Shown here: in pieces, positions 16,611 to 24,855 of the stretch | How positions within the stretch are numbered: position 1 is the stretch's first letter | Layout: every line of letters begins with the position of its first letter | Source: a virus | Direction: 5' to 3' (one strand) | IMG/VR virus record: IMGVR_UViG_3300048015_000353 | Coordinates: 1-27,989 of that record | Length of the DNA stretch: 27,989 nucleotides | Program-made: the position numbers and the translations under genes | The notes under the pieces: generated by a model | The model's database searches: none | What the model saw: only the letters and a program-made list of their open reading frames with translations | What the model was told of the DNA's origin: nothing

Positions 16611-17420
16611 TCACGCGTAAATTGTGGTTCCATTGAAATCAAGATCGCCAAATAGCATTGTTGGATTTATGCCGGCAATCGTTGTTCCGTACTCCACGTC
16701 ATAGTTCAAATCACGACGGTAGATCGAAGCTGCCTGGTCACCATCATGGTTCGCGGTTGAATGATACCGTAGTCGCCCGCCTGTGCCATCGGCCAGGCTC
16801 AAGAAGCTGATTTGCGCAAGGGAGCCAATAATCGCTTTTGCAACGAGATCGCGCACGAAGGGCGTCGGCGCCCATATTGCAACTTGAAACCGTTGCTCCT
16901 GGCGACAGCACTCCTCCAAAGTGCTTACGCCAGATACGCTGCGCGCTGTAAAATGAACCGCGCCGGGCACGGTGATCGTGGATCCAACCAACCAACAAAT
17001 CGTGGATGTGCGAATGGCATCCGCCAAGGCGGCCGCGACCAAACCGGCGGCGTCTCCCGCTTGAGCTTGATAGGTATATGCCTGCTGGTTTACAAGCACA
17101 CCGGCTATATCACCGCTTGCCGCAATCCCGAAGAACGTCGCGGAGTTGCCAGACACGGTTACGGTTAAGCTTGGCGCACAGCTTAAATTGGCAATCTGCA
17201 CACCCCACCGCGTGGTGTTTTTTGTCGCATTTGCCAGCGGACAAACGCTTACGTCTACCGTTCCGGTCGTCCGATCAATTGCAAGGGTGGCATTTGTCGG
17301 TTGCCCTCTGTAGATGCGCCATGCGACACCCAAAGCGCTGATTTTATCAGCCCCCGAAGGGTAAGCTGAAGAAATTATTGCGTCAACCAGAGCCTGTTCT
17401 ACATCTGCAAGTTCAGCCAT
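16611..17420 (-). CDS. Neck/completion protein of unknown family
   Basis: A 269-residue protein between the head genes and the sheath. It opens with MAELADVEQALVDAIISSAYPSGADKISALGVAWRIYRGQP, an initial helix and a position typical of tail-terminator or tail-completion proteins. The middle is beta-rich (TLAIDRTTGTVDVSVCPLA; SLTVTVSGNSATFFG), followed by an Ala-rich helix (AGDAAGLVAAALADAIRT) and a basic stretch (ECCRQEQRFQVAIWAPTPFVRDLVAKAI). It is not assigned to a family from sequence alone. The start codon lacks a strong ribosome site, and 169 bases separate it from the previous gene, more than elsewhere in the operon. Confidence 0.65.
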   Translation of the reverse strand: MAELADVEQALVDAIISSAYPSGADKISALGVAWRIYRGQPTNATLAIDRTTGTVDVSVCPLANATKNTTRWGVQIANLSCAPSLTVTVSGNSATFFGIAASGDIAGVLVNQQAYTYQAQAGDAAGLVAAALADAIRTSTICWLVGSTITVPGAVHFTARSVSGVSTLEECCRQEQRFQVAIWAPTPFVRDLVAKAIIGSLAQISFLSLADGTGGRLRYHSTANHDGDQAASIYRRDLNYDVEYGTTIAGINPTMLFGDLDFNGTTIYA

Positions 17421-17589
17421 GGCGCCGCCCCAGCTATCGGTATCGTGTCCTCACCAAGAGTCCAGCTCTCGAGCCGGGCCTTATCATAACGAATCAAGCC
17501 TTTACATTTACGCTGATCAATAGATCCGAATAAGGACGCCTTCGAGAATTATGGGTTTTGAGCGATGTAGGGAGTGCTATAATGTTGCG

Positions 17590-18213
17590 TTACCCATCGA
17601 CCTGCCGCATTGCCAGCCTCCAGCCGAGAGAAGACAGTTGTGTGCCTCCAATCACGAACCGCCGACCAGAATCGTCGCATAGTATATCTGCGACCTGTGG
17701 AGACGCAGGTAATAAGGGCAGAAATCCCGACCAGTTGTCAAAATGCGATTGCGGCAGGGCGCCAGGAACCCTGTTGCCGGACACTACAAGTTGGGCGGGC
17801 CATCCGGCAATCACATTTTGTGCCGAATTCGATGTGAATCCGCTATACGATGCATTTGTCGCAGCCGATGGCCGTGCAATGGAAACGGTGTTTCCCACCT
17901 GAATGCAAACAATAGGCTGCATAGGCCATTGCGATGCAATAAAGAAGCTACTGGATGGTCCAACGAGATAGTCGCCAGGACAAGTGTATTTCGAGTCAAA
18001 AACACCACGCCACAACACACCTGCGTAGCCGACGGCACCGGTCGCAATCGAGCTGAGCGGAGTGAAGCTGGCTTTGAGTTTGATTACCCGGTTGCTTGAA
18101 GTACACGGATTTGCTGTCCCGTTAGGGCGATATACGGCATAAGGCGATCCGGTCCGCCGCGCGCTTACGCCCCAACCCTTGCTAATCAGATCTTGCAGCG
18201 TTGGGCCATCCAT
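17590..18213 (-). CDS. Putative head-completion/neck protein
   Basis: A 207-residue protein starting at ATG 18213, with a one-base overlap (TGATG) with the upstream gene's stop codon. The N-terminal region MDGPTLQDLISKGWGVSARRTGSPYAVYRPNG is distinctive; the rest is beta-rich (YAGVLWRGVFDSKYTCPGDYLVGPSS, IVCIQVGNTVSIARP). It ends LSSLGWRLAMRQVDG. No assignable domain; position after the connector-like gene suggests a neck or minor head role. A longer frame to 18279 exists, but its leader overlaps the upstream gene. Confidence 0.6.
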   Translation of the reverse strand: MDGPTLQDLISKGWGVSARRTGSPYAVYRPNGTANPCTSSNRVIKLKASFTPLSSIATGAVGYAGVLWRGVFDSKYTCPGDYLVGPSSSFFIASQWPMQPIVCIQVGNTVSIARPSAATNASYSGFTSNSAQNVIAGWPAQLVVSGNRVPGALPQSHFDNWSGFLPLLPASPQVADILCDDSGRRFVIGGTQLSSLGWRLAMRQVDG

Positions 18214-18587
18214 CACACCACCCAGCTCAATCCTGTCGTGTTTAATCCCTCGCCTGGCGGTATCCCCATGAAGGCACAAAGTCGCCGCCTCCAGCTGTCG
18301 AGCAACCTTAATCTGTCGGCAACTTCGTAACGATTATGCTGCCAGCCGCTTGCTGAATCGCTATCCAGGTTTTCAGTCGCGGTAGGAACCGCATACTCTA
18401 GTTGATTGAGGGTCGCAATATACGTTAGCACAACGGACTCTTCTTGCGGGCTCAAATTGTTCATGCGGTATTCAAGCGCGCCATACGCGGTGAAAAAGCG
18501 CCATCCCATGTTGCCATCCGGTGCCGCGCCATAGGCGGGATATCCGCAATATCGACGAATGTCGGTCTTCTGCTGGTCGGTGAACAT
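18213..18587 (-). CDS. Putative head-tail connector protein
   Basis: A 124-residue mainly helical protein: MFTDQQKTDIRRYCGYPAYG, RMNNLSPQEESVVLTYIATLNQLEYAVP, NRYEVADRLRLLDSWRRRLCAFMGIPPG. Small helical proteins directly after the major capsid gene are typically adaptors that join head to tail (a P2 gpL-like or gp6-type position), so the role is inferred from synteny. ATG 18587 is preceded by GGAGGACAG, an ideal ribosome site. The gene follows the capsid gene after about 100 bases with nothing recognisable in between. Confidence 0.6.
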   Translation of the reverse strand: MFTDQQKTDIRRYCGYPAYGAAPDGNMGWRFFTAYGALEYRMNNLSPQEESVVLTYIATLNQLEYAVPTATENLDSDSASGWQHNRYEVADRLRLLDSWRRRLCAFMGIPPGEGLNTTGLSWVV

Positions 18588-18688
18588 CTGTCCTCCAGCT
18601 TGTCGGGATCTTTCAAACGCAAGCTAGACAAAGCGGGCCTTGGTTTGGTCCACATTTGGCCAGATGTCGGTATTGAAGGAGGTAGAGG

Positions 18689-20017
18689 CTAGCTCAAGTG
18701 CTCAACCATGACCGCCCGCTTGAAATTCGCGTTGGTGGCCGTTGCGACGGTGGTGCTGTTCGTTGTGGTGTCTGATGGCGCGCAGAACCCGCCAATCCAA
18801 TACCACGACTGCGCGATGATCTGCTGCAGGCGATCGATCGGCTCTCGGGTGACCATGCATACACCATCCACTAACGAGACAATCGCGTTCTCCGGTGCAA
18901 CATCGTCCGATGCCATACCGGCAAAATCTCCCTCTATCAGAGCGCCTTGGCCGACGATGATCGGTCGCCGAATCACCGCCCCCGGGACCGCGGACGAAGG
19001 CTGCACATAGGATTCGTTTGTGAGAACAAATCGAAGGCCCAAGAACTCGTTTACCACGCCCTGGCCCGGGCGAAATACCTCCACTGCTGATGTCGTGCCG
19101 ATGAACAATCTCTGGAAATCCTGATCCGCGAACAATTGCCGCGCGCTAATCGGGTCGAGATAGCAATTGTATGCGCCATCGATGTCCGGGACCGCGTTGA
19201 CACGCAGATTAGCGACCGCGTCAAGAATGTTTGACATGGAAAGAGTGTCGCCGGCTTGGAGCAAGTTTGTGTTGCTTCTGCCATTTGGCCGTAAGATCAA
19301 CGATGCAGTGCTGGCAAGCACGGTATTGTTGGCTGTCGCATCTGCAACGGGAACGTTAGAGGAAAATGTCAATACGCCGGAGATGCCACCGGGAGTCGTT
19401 GATACGTTTGTTATATCGGCTGCGGCACCAATGATATTGTAAACGCCCGATCCGACGGTGACTGCCAATGGCGTGCTATTTGAAACCGGCTGCTGCACGC
19501 CATTCACGAAAGCAGTTTGAAATCCCCGCAGGTCGTCAACGCTTACGGCGGTCCCAGGGCTCAATATTGTCGATCTGACAAAGCTGTTGCCGGCAAAATA
19601 GGCACCGAAAAGTGCGTTGCGGGCTAGATCATCGAGGCTCCGGGCCGCCTGTTCGCCGTTCACGTAGGCATTTTGCAAGAACTGACTCGCAATTCCCACT
19701 CGGCTGGTCACCAGATTGAGGTCCATTGTGGAAGCATAATTGAATAATGTCAGCGTATACTGTTCCACGCCCCACGAACCTGGCGTCATGCCATTGTCAA
19801 GATTGGTATTCGTTGCTGGCGCCAGTGGCGTCGTCACCGCCGGGCGCAACCCCGCCCGTGTCTTTGTCAAGGTCTCGCCGATGCCCACCGCGAAATCTTC
19901 TCGGTCAGCCACCGCGCGGTACCCAAGTCGAGATTGCAAGGCCTGCTGAAATTCTCGCTCAAGGAATCCCTGCTGAATGATCGGCTGTAGCGCCGCGGGA
20001 AAATTCTGTATGCCCAT
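18689..20017 (-). CDS. Major capsid protein
   Basis: A 442-residue protein in the capsid slot directly after the scaffold-like gene. Recognisable regions: GFLEREFQQALQSRLGYRAVADREDFAVGIGETLTKTRAGLRP, a loop-rich domain (GMTPGSWGVEQYTLTLFNYASTMDLNLVTSRVGIASQFLQ), a helix (NGEQAARSLDDLARNALFGAYFAGN) and C-terminal P-domain-like strands (YNCYLDPISARQLFADQDFQRLF). It resembles HK97-fold capsid proteins with a large insertion at ~200-260; the exact family was not resolved. The ATG at 20017 follows GGGGG. No maturation protease gene lies in the head module, as in SPP1-like systems. Confidence 0.75.
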   Translation of the reverse strand: MGIQNFPAALQPIIQQGFLEREFQQALQSRLGYRAVADREDFAVGIGETLTKTRAGLRPAVTTPLAPATNTNLDNGMTPGSWGVEQYTLTLFNYASTMDLNLVTSRVGIASQFLQNAYVNGEQAARSLDDLARNALFGAYFAGNSFVRSTILSPGTAVSVDDLRGFQTAFVNGVQQPVSNSTPLAVTVGSGVYNIIGAAADITNVSTTPGGISGVLTFSSNVPVADATANNTVLASTASLILRPNGRSNTNLLQAGDTLSMSNILDAVANLRVNAVPDIDGAYNCYLDPISARQLFADQDFQRLFIGTTSAVEVFRPGQGVVNEFLGLRFVLTNESYVQPSSAVPGAVIRRPIIVGQGALIEGDFAGMASDDVAPENAIVSLVDGVCMVTREPIDRLQQIIAQSWYWIGGFCAPSDTTTNSTTVATATNANFKRAVMVEHLS

Positions 20018-20081
20018 TTAAACCCCCAGTTGGCGCGGGTGGCGCCACCGAATCGATGGATAAGAGAATCGCTGGCGATGA

Positions 20082-20495
20082 CTAACGACGACGCAATAAG
20101 TCAGCGCGTGCAGTGCGCCATTCCTTCACGGTCATCTCAGTCGCATGTTTCGTGCGGAGAGAAGAAGTTTTCGGCACCCCAGCCGTACTGCTGGAATTAG
20201 GTGACAGAAAAAGCCATGGTTTTTCCTGACGCAGGCGATATATCGCTGTCGCCACGCCTTCAACATCGCCCGCGTCGTTCACGGCAATGCTTTGCGCCTC
20301 GATCAATTTCAGTCCGTCCAGATCGAACATGCCGTTCTTGAGTGCCTCTGCCTTGAGCTCGGCATGAATGAGGCGGCGGTTCGCCGCCGCCTGCGCCTCA
20401 CGTAGCGCAGTCTCCAACAGGGCATTGCGGTCTTGCAATGCAAGAATTATCGACTCGTTGTCAGTCGCGTCAATTGTATCCGTCATTGCGTGCAT
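20082..20495 (-). CDS. Capsid scaffolding-like protein
   Basis: A 137-residue protein whose core LIHAELKAEALKNGMFDLDGLKLIEAQSIAVNDAGDVEGVATAIYRLRQEKPWLF fits the remembered pattern of phage scaffold proteins (GP20-type: 'A.k.Gi.D.D.lkLi....v..de.G.v.gl...i..lk.ekP.LF'). The first part (residues ~15-45) is a helix likely to form a coiled coil, and the basic tail ends in RRR. Placement between portal and capsid genes supports the role. ATG 20495 follows GAGGTGA closely; an ATG nine bases later forms the ATGA overlap with the portal stop codon and is an equally good start. Confidence 0.75.
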   Translation of the reverse strand: MHAMTDTIDATDNESIILALQDRNALLETALREAQAAANRRLIHAELKAEALKNGMFDLDGLKLIEAQSIAVNDAGDVEGVATAIYRLRQEKPWLFLSPNSSSTAGVPKTSSLRTKHATEMTVKEWRTARADLLRRR

Positions 20496-21877
20496 TCACC
20501 TCGTATGCGTGCCAGCTCCGCCGTTACGTCTTCTATGTCGTAGGTCGGCGCGAGGATATGCAGACCACTCTCGCGCGAGAGCAGGCCGCCTTGGATCATC
20601 GACTCGATGGCTTGAACGTCACGCTGGCGGTCCAGAGCGTCCGGCGGATACCAGTCCGGCCACCGCAATGTAAGCGGCGCTTCGGAATCAAGCTTTGCCA
20701 AGGTACGTCCGTCAGCGCATATTTCGTACATGCGGCTTGCGCGTAGCATCATGCGCACAAGGGCAAGTATGCCGAATTCGCCGTAGCTGACGCGAAGATT
20801 ATCGGCGAGCCACATTAACCCTTGATTCATGAGTTCCAAGGATCGTCCGCTCTCCGGCGCCGTCAAACGGCTTGGTTCTGTCCGATTTCCATGGACACTC
20901 TCCAGCGCAAGTTCGCGCAACGTCCTGACATACTCCAGAACCGCGTGCGACGCGGTGCCGCCAATTTCAAGTAGCTTAGCATCCCCTTTCTCACTAACAA
21001 CAAGCGCGTTGGCGGCCCCGCGTACCATATTTGCATTGAGACCGACCGGTTCACGGATAAGCAATGTTGGATCGCTGCTATATTTTAAACCGCGACCTGC
21101 CTGGCTCAGTTGATAATCAATTTCTATCGATGTATCGACTGCGGCCTGAAAGGTGCAGCCCCCATCAATACCAGTGCCGCCTGGCAAATTGGGAATCCAT
21201 ACCAGGGGAACGAACCCTAAGCCATGCCTGACCGTTCGGCCATCATCCAACGCCGCGGTGGCTGCTGCGCCGACAGGTATTGGCTCGAACCATGTTTCGT
21301 AGTTCTTGTCCCAGCGCCGCATAAACCAATAGTCGGCGGTGGGATCGGCAATGTCGTATCCTTGCGCAGCAAGCTCGGATCCGCAAACCTTGTAGCGTTC
21401 CGTAATGTAGCGCAACGTATCCGGTAGATCAGGTTCCCAAACCGGCGACAGGTACAGGGTGTCGAGCACTTGCAGAAATATGCGGCCGCGCAACACGCGA
21501 AGCAGGATTGCAACGGAGCCGACACTGCCGCGCAACGCAGCCTCTGTCATAACCGAGTTAAGTCGAGTCGCACTTACCAGGGACGACACAGCATCGCGGA
21601 CATTGCGGTCCGTGGAATCGATGACCGGAAAATGACCGTCGCTGAATAGAAGCGCCACGCTATCTTCCACGACAGTGCGCGCGAGGGCGTAGCGCACGGA
21701 CGGCCTGCGCTTACGTAGTGGAATATATTCGCCTGCGTCAGTACGTTCCTCGTGGAATTCGTACGGTAGCGTATCGTAGAGTGTCCCTCGAAGAACGCGT
21801 TGCAGTATGTCGAGCCGTCGCGTACGCGGCGGAAAATCACGATCAAGAGGAATGGAGTTCGTTATCGTGCCCAGCAC
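20483..21877 (-). CDS. Portal protein (SPP1 gp6-like)
   Basis: A 464-residue portal protein, the dodecameric ring at the packaging vertex. Indications: residues ~25-70 form a helix-rich wing (RRLDILQRVLRGTLYDTLPY), the stem region includes VVEDSVALLFSDGHFPVID, and the body contains GLGFVPLVWIPNLPGGTGIDGGCTFQAAVDTSIEIDYQLSQAGRGLKYSSDPTLLI, a pattern like the SPP1-type portal family. C-terminal: SGRSLELMNQGLMWLADNLRVSYGEFGILALVRMMLRA and TLRWPDWYPPDALDRQRDVQAI. It starts at GTG 21877 behind AGGA, ten bases after the terminase stop codon. Confidence 0.85.
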   Translation of the reverse strand: MLGTITNSIPLDRDFPPRTRRLDILQRVLRGTLYDTLPYEFHEERTDAGEYIPLRKRRPSVRYALARTVVEDSVALLFSDGHFPVIDSTDRNVRDAVSSLVSATRLNSVMTEAALRGSVGSVAILLRVLRGRIFLQVLDTLYLSPVWEPDLPDTLRYITERYKVCGSELAAQGYDIADPTADYWFMRRWDKNYETWFEPIPVGAAATAALDDGRTVRHGLGFVPLVWIPNLPGGTGIDGGCTFQAAVDTSIEIDYQLSQAGRGLKYSSDPTLLIREPVGLNANMVRGAANALVVSEKGDAKLLEIGGTASHAVLEYVRTLRELALESVHGNRTEPSRLTAPESGRSLELMNQGLMWLADNLRVSYGEFGILALVRMMLRASRMYEICADGRTLAKLDSEAPLTLRWPDWYPPDALDRQRDVQAIESMIQGGLLSRESGLHILAPTYDIEDVTAELARIRGECTQ

Positions 21878-21886
21878 AACCGGATC

Positions 21887-23281
21887 CTATCGACCGATAA
21901 AGGAAAGCGCCGTATAGTGTGTCGGCGTAGGTGCGGTCGACAATATCTGAAATGCCCTTGAAAGTGCGTCGACCTGATCATCTTTCTTGCCGTGTGGAAA
22001 TGCCGCCAGTTCCTCGAGGAACCCGTCGTTCCACGGTGCTCGGCTGAGATGGAGGTTGCCAACGCCTACCTGTGACGAAACAGCACTGGCGCGGACCGTT
22101 TTTGATCCAGTTTCAGGACTACTGAGTACGCGGAACCCGGCAAGCATGCGCGTCATGATCGCGATTTGATACAGACCCGCCTGGCCAGGGTCCCTTGGCA
22201 AGCCGACAATAACGCCCGTGCCATCTTGTTCGGCTATGCTGCGTACCAGCCCATTGAGTTCGCCCGCGGGTATGCGCACGCGGTGAACATCTTCGACTAT
22301 ATATCCTGCGTGCTCATCTTGTAGTAGCCGTAAGCCCACTGTCCAATCAGGGTCGGCGCACGCGTCGCCGGTCCCGGCCAGGTCCCATGCGCGCACGGAA
22401 ATGCCGAGCGGAATTCTATCGACGATGCGAACCTTTGACAGATCGAACAATCGCCCTTTCGCGGCGATTGGAGTTTGCTGGAATAGCGCTGCAAAGCACC
22501 GTTCGCCCAGGGTGGTTTGTTTTGCCAACAGGGCGGCGCGGTCCTCCCATTCCGGCCACAAGGCGGCGCCGATCTCGCGGCCTAATGGATCCGCCTCGTT
22601 CGCCAGGGCGGGCAGGCAAATCACCTTCCATCCGTTGCGCTGTAACAATCTACCTGCCAAATCATCTTCGTGCCACCGATTCATTATCAGAACGGTGTTT
22701 GCGTTAGGCTTAAGGCGTGTTACCAACTCGGCGCGGTACCAATTCCACAGACGCTCGCGCGAACTGCGGCTTTCCGCGTCCATGAATGACGCGATTGGAT
22801 CATCTATCAAGGCAAGATCTGCGCGTCGGCCGGTCACCGCACCGCCGACGCCAATGGCGAAATATTCTCCTCCGCCTTGCGTCGCGATTCGCCCGCCTGT
22901 CCGTCCGTCGCGGCATAAATGTACGTCCAGCCGGGCTTCATGTTCCACAAACATGGCGCGAACGCCGCGGCCGAAATGTGCGGCCAGGCCTGCGGTATGG
23001 CTGGTCGCAATAACCGAGGATTGCGGGTTTTGCGCCAGCCACCAGGCGGGAAAAATAATGCTCGCATAAGTGCTTTTTGCCGAGCCCGGCGGCATGAGCA
23101 ACATTAATTGCCGGCACTCGCCGCGGGCAAGTTCTTCCAGTGCGGCAAGGATCAGGATATGATGACGAGCCGGTGTCAGTCCCCGTAATTCAAGCGCGTA
23201 CCTGGCCCACGCGGTCAGGCTCGTCCGGATCGTCGCACGCAGCGCTGTCTCGTGGTCCCTCCGGCGCGCCGATGTCGTCAA
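21887..23281 (-). CDS. Terminase large subunit
   Basis: About 464 residues from the preferred TTG start. ATPase: Walker A MPPGSAKST (residues ~63-71), Walker B-like LALIDDP (~157-162), coupling region VLIMNRWHEDDL. RNase-H-like nuclease: AWDLAGTGD with Asp ~299, DWTVGL, and KKDDQVDALSRAF (~431-442); the LPRDPGQAG stretch is also typical of large terminases. This enzyme cuts and pumps phage DNA into the head. The frame stays open to a TTG at 23434, but the extra leader is Arg-rich and overlaps a better-looking frame. The family-like N-terminus (TSLTAWARYALELRGLTPARHH) lies within the shorter form. No ATG is available before the Walker A motif region. Confidence 0.9.
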   Translation of the reverse strand: MTTSARRRDHETALRATIRTSLTAWARYALELRGLTPARHHILILAALEELARGECRQLMLLMPPGSAKSTYASIIFPAWWLAQNPQSSVIATSHTAGLAAHFGRGVRAMFVEHEARLDVHLCRDGRTGGRIATQGGGEYFAIGVGGAVTGRRADLALIDDPIASFMDAESRSSRERLWNWYRAELVTRLKPNANTVLIMNRWHEDDLAGRLLQRNGWKVICLPALANEADPLGREIGAALWPEWEDRAALLAKQTTLGERCFAALFQQTPIAAKGRLFDLSKVRIVDRIPLGISVRAWDLAGTGDACADPDWTVGLRLLQDEHAGYIVEDVHRVRIPAGELNGLVRSIAEQDGTGVIVGLPRDPGQAGLYQIAIMTRMLAGFRVLSSPETGSKTVRASAVSSQVGVGNLHLSRAPWNDGFLEELAAFPHGKKDDQVDALSRAFQILSTAPTPTHYTALSFIGR

Positions 23282-23591
23282 GCTTGGTTTCCCGCATCGT
23301 GCCAAGGGCGTGCTGCGCCGCGCGATCTTTTTTCGTCGGCTGCGCCCAGCTCGGCGCGGCTGTGTTGCGCCGACGCCGTCCCACCCAACGCACACCGCAT
23401 CGCGGTCGCGATGAGTGTCGGCTCGCGATGACAAGCATCCGCTCGCCGCCGTTTACGCGGCAAAAATATCCATTGTCGCTTGGCGTGGACATGGGCAGGA
23501 GAAGCGTTTTGTCCGCGTGCCTGTGCGTTGCGGCGGCGCCCATGCGCGCAATCCGCCATCGTTGAGATATATTTAGCGAAAGTTGGGTCAT
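23190..23591 (-). CDS. Unidentified ORF in the small-terminase position
   Basis: A 133-codon frame starting at ATG 23591 and ending inside the terminase N-terminus. Its base composition by codon position (low GC at position 2, high at position 3, judged by eye) looks more protein-like than the overlapping terminase frame between 23281 and 23434. The C-terminal part is hydrophilic (KKDRAAQHALGTMRETKLDDIG, then an acidic DDPDEPDRVG). No HTH, DNA-binding motif or terminase small-subunit signature was recognised. It would overlap the terminase gene by about 90 bases and share a short promoter region with the divergent lipoprotein. It could be the small subunit, a frameshifted relic or a false frame. 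Confidence 0.4.
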   Translation of the reverse strand: MTQLSLNISQRWRIARMGAAATHRHADKTLLLPMSTPSDNGYFCRVNGGERMLVIASRHSSRPRCGVRWVGRRRRNTAAPSWAQPTKKDRAAQHALGTMRETKLDDIGAPEGPRDSAACDDPDEPDRVGQVRA

Positions 23592-23607
23592 CTGGGCAAG
23601 AGAAAAA

Positions 23608-24006
23608 ATGCTTCCAGGAAGAAAAACATCCTATCGCGCGGGTGCGAAATGTGCCGCCCTGTGCGCCGCCGTTGCGCTCACGATAGTAACCGCATGTTCG
23701 CCAGATTTGCCACGCCGGTACAGCGGCGATTTGGTGCCGTTTGCCGGCACGTGCGACGAGGGCGGCAGGGCCGTGCTCGACCGCGCCGGATCAGCGATCG
23801 TGTTTGCGCCGAAGGAAGGGGTCGTCACGCTCAGTGGCCGCATTTCATCCAGCGGCACGGTGACCGCCATGCGGGAATTGCCCGGCATGAATCATGCGAC
23901 CTACAAGCTTGTTTTCACGGGTCAACTGGCCGGCGGCGGAATTTCCGGCACCTACGTAACGCCGCGCTGCCGCTATAATGTCCAGCTGCACGCTGTTTCA
24001 GGTTAG
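23608..24006 (+). CDS. Small lipoprotein of unknown function (possible lysogeny cargo)
   Basis: A 132-residue protein: basic N-terminus (MLPGRKTSYRAGAK), hydrophobic core (CAALCAAVALTIV) and lipobox TAC|S near residue 30, so it is predicted to be lipidated at Cys and exported. The rest is a small beta-rich domain: FAGTCDEGGRAVLDRAGSAIVFAPKEGVVTLSGRI, then HATYKLVFTGQLAGGGISGTYVTPRCRYNVQL, with three Cys in the mature part that may pair. It lies on the strand opposite to all neighbouring phage genes and its last nine bases overlap the end of the converging gene at 23998. Start ATG 23608 has a purine-rich leader. Such a solitary reversed gene is typical of a 'moron' expressed in the lysogen; function unknown. 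Confidence 0.7.
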   Translation: MLPGRKTSYRAGAKCAALCAAVALTIVTACSPDLPRRYSGDLVPFAGTCDEGGRAVLDRAGSAIVFAPKEGVVTLSGRISSSGTVTAMRELPGMNHATYKLVFTGQLAGGGISGTYVTPRCRYNVQLHAVSG

Positions 24007-24525
24007 TCTCGACCCAAGGCTGACAGTGGTCGCACCGGGGCCAATCCGCGCGCCTTCATGGCTTTGCAGCGCCACCAGGGCCGCCACCACCATATCAATG
24101 CCCTGCGCATGCCAGCGTTGGACCGCTTTATGGTCAGCACCAAGAACTTGGCCCAAACGGCGCCAGGAATATAAGTGTCGCTCAGTCACCGGGCTGACCA
24201 GGCTGCGGGCGCCAAGGATGCGGCGCAGAACGTAGCGCCCATCTGGAATAAGGCTTATCCATTGTAAAGCTTGGTCCATGCGAGAAATCCGGGCCGCGGA
24301 CGGTATCGGTGGTCGTATCCGGCCACGTTCCCAGCCATACGCCTCAAGCGCCGAATGCACGATGTCAAGCTGTGACAGCCGTAATCGGGTTGTATGCCCG
24401 CTACATGGCAAAGCAAGCAATGTCGCACCCGCTTCTTCCAGACGGTAGTTTACGAACGCCGCATCCAGCTTTTCGTGCTTTGTCGGCTCGGCACGGACCC
24501 GCTCCTGCGCGGTAAGAATGGCCAT
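23998..24525 (-). CDS. DUF6362-like protein
   Basis: A 175-residue protein starting at ATG 24525 behind AGGGGGG. It follows the pattern of the DUF6362 family: VNYRLEEAGATLLALP near the start, then VHSALEAYGWERGRIRPPIPSAARISRMDQALQWISLI.DGR.VL, and the C-terminal helix-turn-helix-like segment SWRRLGQVLGADHKAVQRWHAQGIDMV. Members occur in phage-related regions of alphaproteobacteria; a small-terminase or DNA-binding role is suggested by its place near the terminase, but is unproven. It begins 13 bases after the GcrA-like gene stop, so the two are likely one operon, and its 3' end overlaps the lipoprotein gene. Confidence 0.65.
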   Translation of the reverse strand: MAILTAQERVRAEPTKHEKLDAAFVNYRLEEAGATLLALPCSGHTTRLRLSQLDIVHSALEAYGWERGRIRPPIPSAARISRMDQALQWISLIPDGRYVLRRILGARSLVSPVTERHLYSWRRLGQVLGADHKAVQRWHAQGIDMVVAALVALQSHEGARIGPGATTVSLGSRLT

Positions 24526-24538
24526 ATGATTTACCCCC

Positions 24539-24829
24539 CTACAGGAAGACGGGATAAGGGTAAGGTTGGCCGTCAAGGACCGTCCCTCGTGTCAGAAGCG
24601 CCCAAGTCGCAGGGTGCCCGGGCGGCCGCGCCGGGCGGTCGTGTGGTTCAAGTTCAATCCGTCCGACGCTGCGGCGCGGCCCGCATGCGCCAAGTCTTCG
24701 GCCGCGCTCCAACACTGTGTTGCGGCCAAGTCCCATCTCGGTGGCCATCTGGTCCCATGTCAGGCCAGTTGCCCGCAGCGTCCGCAGCCTCTGATCCAGA
24801 GCCGCCGTCCAACAGGTCTTCTCACGCAT
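24539..24829 (-). CDS. GcrA-like helix-turn-helix protein
   Basis: A 96-residue DNA-binding candidate. Residues ~7-47 form a helix-turn-helix of the kind found in GcrA and related small regulators (WTAALDQRLRTLRATGLTWDQMATEMGLGRNTVLERGRRLG), followed by an unstructured Pro-rich tail. GcrA controls cell-cycle transcription in alphaproteobacteria; prophages often carry small variants of such domains, so it may regulate phage or host genes. ATG 24829 has GAGGTG seven bases upstream. The longer frame to 24877 extends into the divergent operator region. It is the first gene of the minus-strand unit. Confidence 0.65.
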   Translation of the reverse strand: MREKTCWTAALDQRLRTLRATGLTWDQMATEMGLGRNTVLERGRRLGACGPRRSVGRIELEPHDRPARPPGHPATWALLTRGTVLDGQPYPYPVFL

Positions 24830-24855
24830 ACCAGCACCTCGCCGCTTACCACTGA

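Noticed and set aside
21887-23434. Longest terminase frame with a TTG start at 23434
   Set aside because: The extra 51 residues are Arg-rich without family similarity and overlap a frame with better codon-position bias.
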